Below, one piece after another: positions 12,101 through 24,100 of a stretch of DNA of 64,000 nucleotides. The position numbers were made by a program, and so were the translations under genes. The stretch comes from Bedellia somnulentella (Eukaryota; Arthropoda; Insecta; Lepidoptera; Bedelliidae). Below the pieces are notes generated by a model, which saw only the letters and a program-made list of their open reading frames with translations, had not been told where the DNA came from and did no database searches. The DNA lies in contig OY755170.1 in the NCBI GenBank assembly GCA_963576735.1, positions 21,064,875-21,128,874 on the forward strand, given 5' to 3'. Numbering within the stretch: position 1 is the stretch's first letter; each line of letters starts with the position of its first letter.

Positions 12101-15100
12101 CTACTTAAGTGTTTTTTGGGCGATGTGGTTGGAGACCCGTCACCAAAAACATTTATTTATTATTACCATCTTTTTCCCAATCAAGTTCCAAAGGTGGCTG
12201 AGGAATTTCTCATTCCAAAGCTCTGGCTACCCCGTAAGGGATTAATAGCCGTGAGTATATGTATGTATGTATGTAAAATCTTCAAAAGCTTAATACACAC
12301 TAAGCCCGCCGGGCTGCCGACTTATGTAGCAAACTTTTATCAGCGGTCTAGTTTTCATACATAAGTTAGACATAATTCTTTCATCACAGGCCGCCAGGTT
12401 GTGTCGCCGGTTAATGATGGCGGCCCGGCGGGCGCAGTGTGTATTGTGCTTAAATACGTCTAGCCACATTAAAAAAAATAGATGTTTTATTGCAAGATTT
12501 ACACCAACACTGGGACAGAATAAAAAGCTGATTCAGAAAATTATTTCAATAGATGTGCATCAAATTGGGTCATCACATGTTACGTATTGAATCGTTATAT
12601 TATTGTAATTCCCTTTAGGGTTTAATAGAGCTCGTAAGAGGAAACACGATAAATGAAGGGATTGGGAAAATGATAGTAGTCTTCATAGTCGTCAGCATCA
12701 TTAGCTAATGTACTTTTTCTGCTGAGCATAAGCCACTCCAAAAGTCTACTCTACAATCGAATAATACATTGGATTCTTATTTTCGTACCTTAGGCAATAC
12801 TATTTTATATCTAAATTTCATTAAAAAAAGTTAGTAGAATAATTTTCTCATTTCACTTGACTGCAATTTTGTATGGACATAGATTACGACATCCAAATAA
12901 GTCATCACTCATCTTGAATCAAGTGTTTTGGGTGAAATGAAATGCAAACGCAGCATCAACTGCATATCATTGTTATCAACTTTCTCAAAACCGTATTAAT
13001 TACAATATCATTGACCTGCGGCAGCTTTATACACAAACAAATATGCAATTTATGTGCATAATGCTACTTTGTTTTGCAAACCTTATGAGTAATATCGGTA
13101 ATGTTTGTTTATATTAAAAGAAAGTGTTGTATAATCCAATTGTATATTTCGTTTTGAATGGAATGCGACCTTTTTGAACTTCAACACTCAAGAAACATTG
13201 CTCATTTAAATATTCAGCCACACAGATAAACTTTATCCGAATGTTTAGTCTCTAAAAAATATGTATCCTTTAGAATCAGCACTTTTTTGCAAATAAAATT
13301 AAACAATAAATAAATTGCTTCAACAAGGTAGTAGGACATATATATAAAGTATAAAAATGTACACATGCCATCAAAACAAATAAATCAAGTCTATACGCGT
13401 AGACAGACTTTCGGAATTTTCAATTTTGAACTACTTAAGGTAGTAAACTGTGAAATAATGATGATAAAATGGATGTGAAATACCCATCCCCTAGGCATAC
13501 AAGCATAAAGATAGAAGATATTTCAGTCAGTCTATACAACAATTACAGGTAAAAATTGCAAAGTTCTATTCAAAACCAATATACATTAAATATGAAATAA
13601 TATAGACAAAGAGCCTTACCTGGACTAGCATCGATTGTAGCAAGTCTATCGAGATGCATACTAATAACTATAAGTCTAGTCGGATCTCCAGTTCTCTGCA
13701 ACGCTATAAATAACTCTTGAACCGATTGAGCAAATAATTGAGGAGTTTGTAATTTATCTATAATGCTTTGCATATGACTCTTATGGGCCGTATCGCCATA
13801 TAAGAGTGAGCTCCATTGATCTGGGGCTATTCTAAGGCCAGCTTCAGTGGCTATTTGGACTATTTGAGTATCATGCTCCCGTCGTAGAGTTTCATAAGTA
13901 CGGAATTCGTCTTTAAGTTGCATAAGTGATGAATCACATTCTCGTTTGGATACCTGCAAAGTAGTTTAAAAATAATTATTAACAATCTGTTTGCATGCCA
14001 ATTATATAACAATTTTCTTTGAATAATGTTAGATGCGAAGAATTGGTCTTTGTTACAATGTTGTTATAATAATTCATAAATGACGTTATAATAAGGAGTG
14101 AAAAATACAAAACTGAGGATTCTGACTAAGTGTGCTTTGTTTGCAAAACGACAAGTAAGAACTGATCGTTTTCATTAATTAGTGATGCTTGAATTCTATT
14201 TTAATTCCAAGCCGTATATAGCTTAAAATTTTATCAATAATGATTAATTTGTTATTATTGAGATGTTTAAGAAGTATGAAAAGTAAATTCATAAACTTCT
14301 AGATACACAGTGTCGCTCAAACTAGAAACAACCTTGCTTTTTATTGAAGGCTTGTTTTTATATTAATATTCATATATCAACAAAACAACATAAATACATT
14401 AAACTTTCTATCTCAATGAAACGCGCTTAAAAGCTAACCCTATTGCTTACATATGGGATGTAAAATTGGACGAACTTAAACGTGAACACTAAAATAGAGA
14501 TAGATAAACAATTATTGTCTATTGTAGCATGCACACATCCACATTTAATCCTATCATATATGCCCTGTTATGTTCTGACATCGGACGCCGGCCTTTTTAG
14601 CACATTATTCGATTTAAATATGTCCTCCAAGGTCGGCCTAACTATTAACAACATTATCGCTAACAAAGTGAACAATTACCTTAAAACAGGATGCTCTATA
14701 GAGAAGTTGCACCACGTGACCTATGCTTGTTTTGGAAGCCTGAGGAAAATGCGGCTCCAACCTTTGAACTACGAACATTACTAAAACCTGAAAAGAATTT
14801 AAAAATGTATCTTTATTTTTGCACTTTTAATTTATCCTATTTAATATACTCGTATTTAAATTTCTACTATTTACATGTTTCAACAATAAACCATTTTTAG
14901 GGTTCCGTAGCCAAATGGCAAAAACGGGACCCTTATAGATTCGTCATGTCTGTCTGTCCGTCCGTCCGTCCGTATGTCACAGCCAGTTTATTCCGAAACT
15001 ATAAGAACTACATTATTGGAAATTGGTGCGTAGATGTATTCTGTAAACCGCATTAAGATTTTAAAATAAAATCTGAAAAAAAAACCAAAATTTTTAGGGT

Positions 15101-18100
15101 TCCCCATACATAGAACTGAAACTCAAAATTTTTTTTTTCATCAAACCTATACGTGTGGGGTATCTATCAAAAGGTATTTGAAAATGATGTTGAGGTTTCT
15201 TATATCATTTTTTTCAAAACTGAATAGTTTGCGCGAGAGACTTTTTCAAAGTGCTAAAATGTGTGTCCCCCCCCCCGTAACTTCTAAAATATGGGCATGA
15301 TAATACTGAAAAAAATATATGATGTGTATTACTATACAAACTACTAACGAAAATTGGAATGAGATCTAGCCCGTAGTTCTATTTTTAAACGTCATAAATC
15401 AAATTACTTACCTAATTTGGCTCCCATGATTTTCACACATACGGGATTTTCTATATATATGATAGTACGGAACCCTTAGTGCGCGATCCGACTCGCACTT
15501 GGCCGGTTTTTATCCATAAAAGATAAATAAAGGCAAGAAAAATTTCGACCCCAGCGGGGTTCGAACCCGCGACCTCGGGTATACGCCCCCGTCCTTTATT
15601 TATCTTTTATTTAGTAGTAATAATCCTCACGAATCATTAAAAACCCTTACCTTTCTGGATAAAGCTGAACCATCTTCCAACGCTAATAAAACTAATTTAA
15701 GAACTTCTTCCTGCATAGCAGGACCAAGAAACTGACACCCTCGGGCTCGCACAGCAGCCCAGAGGTTCGCACTTAACTGTTGGGGATTCTGCAATTGAAA
15801 CATTAAAGTATATAAGACGACAAAATCTGGGCCTTTTGAAGTATTTGATGAACGTAAGCAATGAGATTGATATAAAAAAAAAAATACGGCCGAATTGAGA
15901 ACACTCTTTTTTTTGAAGTCGGTTAATCAAATATATGTGTGAGGCATTTTTCTGTGTTAAGCTAAAAAATATAACATACATACATACATACATATTCTCA
16001 CGCCGTTAGTTCCCATTGGGGTAGGCAGAGACTATCGATCGCCACTTTGTACGATAAAAAATATAAATTTACTTAATACCTCAGAGTTGAAACATAATAT
16101 ATGGGAACTAAAATAATTCCGCTGGATATTAATAAATAATGACTACACCAATTGAAAACTGCTCTAAAGATTTTATTTATATTAACCTCATCTGGTATTA
16201 TAGCTGTTGATATGAGTTGTCCAGATATTTTATAAGAAAAGTTTTGTAAATGGCTTTTCTATTTCAAACTTAAGATAATGAGCTTAACGATACTTTATTT
16301 TTACTATTATCTACCCAGTCCAATTTACAATAGTGGCTGGGGCATAAGCCTGTGCTTTGGCTATTTCTCTCAGGGAAATATAGTAGTTAGTATTGAAAAA
16401 TACTTTAAATGGCCAAAATCTATACATATAAGAGAAAGTGGTGTTAGTTACACTATTTATAAATCGAGACCGGATGAACAGATTTGGCTGAAAATTGTTG
16501 CAGATTTAGATCAGAAACAGGAAAAGGACATAGAATATATATAATCACGCTAAATTTCGTAAGGTGTAAGCAGTAAAAATATGTAACACCATCCGTGCGA
16601 AGCCGGGACGGACCACTACATACATACATACGGCTATAAATCCATGGATGGGGTAGCCAGACCTAGGGAATTAGAAATTCCTCAGCCACTTTTGGAACTT
16701 GCGTGGAGAAAAGATGTTTTTATTAAGGTTGTTGGTGATGGCTTAAAAGCCCCAATACCGTTAGTCGTCTTTTATGTACACCCACGGGAAGAAATGGGGT
16801 AGTGCTATTCTAAGCCGATACTACCCAGCTACTACCAGTAAGTAGTAGGCGGCCTAGTAATATAAACGTATGAAATAGTTCACAAACCTGATGCTGCAAT
16901 ATAAGTTCAGTAACAGTTCTCTCACCGAGAGAGCGAGCCGCCCTCGCGCACCGGCCCCGTCCTTCTTCATCGGTGATAGGACATTGCACTAAAGTTACTA
17001 ATTTCCTTTGCATCGGCCGCGAAAGCCGACCACTGGAACAACTATTGTTAGCTGAAAAAAAGATTATTTTTAGAGAATTGCATTATTACAGCCTGTTTAT
17101 GGTGTTCCCGCTGTATATCCCGAAGGGTAGGTATAGATACAAATACTTCTGAACATCACGTGTCATTTTAACCTTGTTTTCAGAGGCCCCACGTTTTTCT
17201 ATGACAATGCATTCACGCGATATGGGGAAGGCCGTGGCGCCGTTTTTCACTAATACACCGTCACATGACTAAGTTCAGCCTTGTGGGTTTTCTCACCATG
17301 TTTTCCCTCACCTTTAACAACCATGATAAATTAACCACACCTATGACTTTAGAAGAGATAAATTAACAGGTCAAGCCACGCTTTGCATGAAAGGCGGGTG
17401 TTCTAATCATTGAGCTATCACGGTTATTATAATCGTTTGACTTACTTCAGTGAGATGGTTCAACCTATATTGGGTACTTACCTCACAAAATGGTGCGGAT
17501 CGTTACACCGCTTAGGCCAGTATACATTCACATCATTCACACTATGCTACTGCGATCCATAGTATAAACAATAATAAGTCACTCACCATTACCGCAGTAT
17601 TTAAGATAAGTGGCCAATTCTTCTATCCGTCTGACGATGATGTCATAAGCGTGTCGGTCCGGCTCTGCTAGCATCTGAATACATTGCGGGTGGTAGGGTT
17701 GTTGCGGCGGCGCGACCCCGGCCAACTGGAGCAGGGCTGTGTTCACCACCAGCTCTTCTCCTTCCGACTGGATTACACTCTGCAAGAAGATATTGAGTGT
17801 AAGTTTATGTAGGGGAAAATCGAAAGTAAAAAGTACTCGGTGATGACCTGGGACTACGAGCTTACTGAAAAAATAGTGGACGTATTCTGAAAGCGCGTCT
17901 GATAGCTATGAGAGCCAAAAAATGTAAAGTATTGCTTAAGTGGTACGCAAGAAAAAGGCACCGCGATATCCTGTTTACAGACGAGTTATTTTTTTAATAT
18001 TTGGGCGAGATACAACAAAAAAAATGACAGTATTTACGCTACCAGCTCTGCGGCCGATGGCAATGCCATTCCTCGAGTGCAGTACGGTGATCACCCATCA

Positions 18101-21100
18101 TCAATCATGATTTAGTTGCGAGTGTCCTACTATGGCCCTACTGAAGTACATTTTTGTGAAAAAGGTGTCAAAACAAGTGCAAAAGTGTACGGAGACACGG
18201 TTTTAGATCGCATAGTATAAGACTGCCCCAGACACTCTTTGGAGGACGGTCATTTGTGTTTCAACAGGACTCTGCACCTGCTCATAAGGCCAAAACAACT
18301 CAGAAGTGGTTTGAGCGCCGGAACGTCGAGCTATTGAGGCATCAAGATTGGCCCTCATCTAACCCTGACCTCAATCTACTGGATTAAAAAATTTAACAGA
18401 AATTGGAGAAGAAGGTCATCATTGACTAAAGCAGTGACCGATATCGACTTGAATATGGGACGTGCTGCTATTGAAGATAGGCCGCGAAGATTGAAGGCAT
18501 TTGTGAAATATAGTGGCAATCGTTTTGAGTAAATTTTATGTTTAAAGTTAGCTAATTAAATCAGCTTCCACCGCAAACATCTCTAGATTCGTTTATATCC
18601 ATCAATATTTTCATAGATGCTCTTTTTTTCTTCATACTTCAGACGCCTGCCTTTTTGAGCACAGTTTCAATTTGATCCAAGTGTGTCCTCGATGGTCGTC
18701 CTCTACTAACCTCACCTGCTACATTAGCTCTATAGATCCCTATTACAAATTTCCTATCACTCATGCTCTCTATGTGTAAATGGTTAAAATATTATCAACT
18801 CAAATGTTAGCGTGAAGTTTGAATGACTTGTTGGTAAGAATATTGTAAATTTTAGATGTCACTATTAGGACACAACAAACAGATGTTAAATCCATGAAAT
18901 CTACATTCACGCATCTCTCATTAGCAACGGCACATTAGCTGAAATATTGTTCACGTTTCTCTGTATCAACATTTACCAAGGTTTCGTACACACAGTGCAA
19001 ACAAAAATAAAGTTTTGATCTGGCAAAAGGTTCTACCGAACTAACGACTCATGATAATCGAATCGTGCACAGATATTAAGTAAGAAAATCGACCCATAAA
19101 ATGAATAGGTATTCCTAAGCAGGAGAAAAACGGTCGCTATTTTTCTATCCTTACCTTATAAAAAGATAGAAGTGCATCAATACGCACTGACCTTTGTCAT
19201 TCCTGACCAATGTCAGGAAGTGGATAAATGAAACAAATATAAATAGCCAAAGTGCATGGCATTGTTAGAAGAGGACGGCCAAGCAAAAAGTTTGAATTGA
19301 AAACCACACTGAAAACTAGTTTAAAGAAAATAGTAAAATCTCTATTTTCTACCAGGTTTAATGCTAAATAACTATCTTTTTAAGATAGGTAGATTAGTTA
19401 TGAACCCTCGAAAACCTAAAAATTACAGCTTAATTTTCCGTCGTGTTCGAACACCGTCAAAACAATTTTTAATTAATAATAAGAAAAGATATACAATCCA
19501 AGTCTTTAATCAAGTTTTAATGAAAAGAGTAGTTAACTCGGATTAGAAAGATGAATGGAGAAGGTGTAAAGGGACTATAAAACATCGATTTCGCGTACTC
19601 AACAAGTGTTTTCGGTCTTAGCTGCAGTTGTCTATCGCGCTCTACGGGTAGAGGTTTGAGGTAAGGAGGTGAGGTAAGCTCACTGTGATGTAACACGTAG
19701 GCGGTAATCAATATCTATATCCTATTGTTCCTCATCGATATTTCTAGGAAGAACATATTCGCAAATAGCATTTAACTAAGTTTTGCTGTTCGTTAGCGGG
19801 AATGCAATTAGTTGGACAGAGACATACACATACTTATGTTGTTAGTTCCCATTGGGATTGAATAGCAATATCGATGGCTTTGTTTGAAATTTTCGAGTTT
19901 AATTTACATTCATAAATATGTTCCTCTCTCTTATTCTTTACACTTTGAACACCTGCATTATTGAGCACAAGAAATTTGACTGCGTCTTGCAATGTGCTGT
20001 TCAATAGTCTCTGCCAAACGCAATGGTATCTAAAGTCATGAGTCATCATGGTTGTTAACGGTGAGGGAAAAAATCGTGAGGAAACCCACATGACTAAGTT
20101 GTACTTAGTCATGTGACAGTGTATTCGTACAAAACAGCGATAGGCCTGCCCCCTATCACCTGGGTACACTGTCCAAGCAAAACGTGGGTACCTTCTCTGG
20201 ACACTAGATGGCGCTGCCATGTGAGTTCAGAAGTATTGGTACCTCTGCCAACCACTTAGGGGACAAACGGCGTGAACGTTTATGTTATGTTTATGACACT
20301 TTTTAATTGTAAATTATTTTTAAAATTACAATATTTTACATAAGTATTCCATAGGCAAAGTTGTTAAGTTTGATGTCCTTTATCAATATATAGAAAGGGT
20401 ATGTTTTAAAGACGATGTGGGGGCCAATTGCGCAGATTACTATTTGGATGATACACCTTGATCTATACGTTCATTAAAAATTCAACTTCGTTTCATAAAG
20501 ATGTCAAATATGCGCTGATAGTCTAACTCACAGTCTTGTTCTCAACACAATGTTGCCTTCTTTTAGTCCATATCTTATCTCAAGTCTATACATATTTTCT
20601 GAGTTTAGTAAGGTTTGGGGGGTTTGTGATGGTTTGTTGGGTAGTCTGGATCTATCATCACTTTCACAGGTTAGTGTTTATCAAGTAAATAGACTTTCCA
20701 GGCGAAAAAATGTAAACACTAAGAACTACGAGACGAATGTGGCATGGTATTCAGAAACATAACTGAATAGTACTTCTGCTCCCCTCCGAAGATGTACTAC
20801 GTAAATGATATATTCGATATGATTAACGTATTAATTCAATAAATATGCGCTCTGTATATTTCACGAAAAAAATACATACATACTGACGGCCATAAATCCC
20901 AAAAAAGGGTAGCCAGAGTAATAGAGCTAGAAACAGCTCAGCCACATTTGGAAGTTGGTAGGGGGACAAGATGGTTAAAATTAAATATCGTTTGTGATGG
21001 GTCTCTAACCGCAACGCCAAAAAACCACTTTAAAAATCCCCGTACCCTTACTCGCCTCTTATGGCACCGCCCGTGGGTAGAAAGGGTTAGTGACATTCTG

Positions 21101-24100
21101 ACCCGGCACTATAAGGCAAAATTTAGTTATCATTCGCGAAAGTTATGGCTGCTACATTATACTTATATGCACAAATATTGATGGTGCGTATGGACTTCAA
21201 ATAACCTTAACATTCGGGATTCCGCATAAATGTTTTTATTTTAAAATTTATGCATAAAGCATCTTTTCAAGTAACGATAAAAAAACCATTCCTCTTTTCA
21301 AAACGCATATGTTGGAATTAATGTGGTAATAAGATGCGCATAATATTGAATACATCCATTTCATTTTAATCTGTTTCAGATGAATATATCAGTCAAGATC
21401 AGTAGAATTTATCAGTGTCAAATCACCATATTATTTCCGCAGCACACAAAAACTAAGATGTAAATTACGAACAACGGCAAGCAGAGAGAGATAAGGAATA
21501 TTATCCACAAATGAAGCGAGGTGCGGCGATCATAGTGGGACTATGACGTATGTGTCACAAATATTACAGGAATATATATTAATCAGTAATTTACTTAACT
21601 GTAAAAGTTGTAAAAGGGCTTCTGGACTTCCTGATCGCAAAAAATATAAATAGCTCAATAATTTCACAAATTTTACAACAGCATAATATAACTTTTAAGT
21701 TTTTTTAAGTCATCGTACTCGTTCACTTTCGATATTTCTTCATAAAAATAGATTAGTAAAGTTTTGGATTGTTTTTATATTGTCGTTAAAATACATTTAT
21801 TATATTTCAAACATGTAATCGTTGTGGAGATCTTTGGGGGAGGTCTACGTCCAGCTGATGATGGTAATGATGAACTTCATATGCTTCACGTAAAATATAT
21901 TCTACTGACTATAATGAGTTAATAAATTTTTTGGAGAACCGCTAAGCAGGCATGTACTACACACATCAAGTATATCTTCCGCACCATCAGTCCAAAACTA
22001 AACAATAATTACAGATTTGGTAACAAACATAAAACATATCTTAGACCGTCTCTGCAGTGGTGGAAATTTGACTTGTTTTGTTTTTTGTTGAAATACGAGC
22101 AGATATGTGAAGAAAAATGACGGAATAGCATCGCAAAATGTCACGAGTCATAAAGAAGCCAACAGTAGACACTTCAACTCAAATCACATTCAAGATTGTA
22201 ACCAATGGGGCATTCCAAGTAATGTGACACCAGACAAGTATAAAATAAAAGTTGAAGATTAGTTAAAATATGCATTTAGAATTATAGTACATAGTCTTAA
22301 GTTCATGTAATGTATAATTTATTTTTGTAAAAAGTTCATTTTTATTGTTTTGGTCAACTTCAACACCGGATGCTAGTCAAGCTCAACGCGTAGATTAATT
22401 ATTGTCTATGTTTTAAAAACAAAAACTCGGCCATTTTGAATGTGAATCAGCGTGTTGTGAATGTGAGCTAATTAAAACATTATTAAAGATTTACTGCACA
22501 AATTATCAAGTAAAACGGTAAGTAATTTTCTATTATTATAAGCAATCATTGATGAACAGAATTACGTCCCGACCGTCACACTTTATTTCACTTTTTTTAA
22601 TTCTAACCTGAAAATTGCGTGTTTATGATAAAATGAGTGTTCTGTAAGTAACAAACAGATAGAAACTTAGAGGTTTGACATTTTTTAAAGTAGCTTTGGC
22701 CTGTTCTGCTCTTTACATATTAATTTTAAGTTATGTCCCGACCGTCACGGTCCCAACCGTCACAGTCCTAACCGTCACAATCTTACGGTGCAAAAACTTG
22801 TTTTTTTCTCGAATATAGCTATTATGTGGCTTAAATATGACTATTCATAATATGATTTGATTTATTTCGCTGGATTTTAATTATTTTTGGTTATATTTGA
22901 AAGGTTGTTGTGGTGTTTTTTAGATGCCTATGGATGCGGCAGAGCGAAAACGCCTGTCTAGGGCTAGACAAAGAGAAGACCCGGATAAAAAAAATCTTTT
23001 ATTAGAGAAGGAGGAAGAAAGAAGTAGAAAAAGAAGACTGGAAGCTAAGAACAACCAAGACCAAGAAACAAAATCTCGTAGTAGGGAAAAAGAGCGCCTT
23101 CGGAAACAAATATATAGGAACAAACTGAAAGCAGCCAAAACTGTCGTCGAGGTAGATGAAAGTGCGAGTTCCCCAATGGGTTCTTACAAAGCAAAAACAA
23201 CACTGAAAAAAGCTTTAAATAAAGTTATGGGGGCTATGCCAGAGAGCCCAACGAAAAAACAGGCTGTTGTAAGGCAACTTGCTAAGAACATTTTTCCTTC
23301 ACTGTCTTTGGAAGTCCAATGTGGCAAAGAACCAAAATCACACGCCAATAAGATTAGCAAAGAAGATGAAGAAGTGGTGCGCAATTTTTACGAACTAGAC
23401 GAAATCAGTCGGGCTGCTCCTGGAAGAAAGGACACCATTTCGGTTAGAGACAAAAGTACCAAAAAGAAAATTCATGTCGCAAAAAGACACATGACAATGT
23501 CAGTGGCAGAGGCGTATCAACTTTTTACAAAAGATTATCCCAGCATTAAGGTTGGAAAATCTAAATTCTTTGAATTTCGCCCAATTCATGTAAAAACAAT
23601 GAATGATATGCCTCACAATGTCTGTGTCTGCCCACAACATGCCAACTTCGATTTTATGTTGGAAACTTTAAAGAAATATATCGTAGGCTTACCATCAACG
23701 ACTGCTGACTTGTTAAATGCAATGACATGTGATACAAGCAGCGAAAAATGTATGCTGAAAGACGACTGCCCAGACTGCTTTGACGTCACTGATATATTGC
23801 CTGTTAATTTGTTCACAGACATAGAAGTTGTCTGGAAGAAATGGGAGAAGTCTGAATCCCAGTATACCCCAGTGTCTCGTCAAGGCTCATTAGATGAATT
23901 AATTCAAGAGATGATGAACCAAACGCCATCATTCAAGAGACACGTATTTGTAAAGAGGCAACAGTCTAACCATTTTGAGTGCAAGAAGAAAAACAGTACT
24001 GCATCGAAATTTGTACTTCAGGTTGACTTTGCAGAAAATTTTTCTATTTTGTGCCAAGACGAGATACAAAGTGCACATTGGTCTCACCCTCAGGCAACAA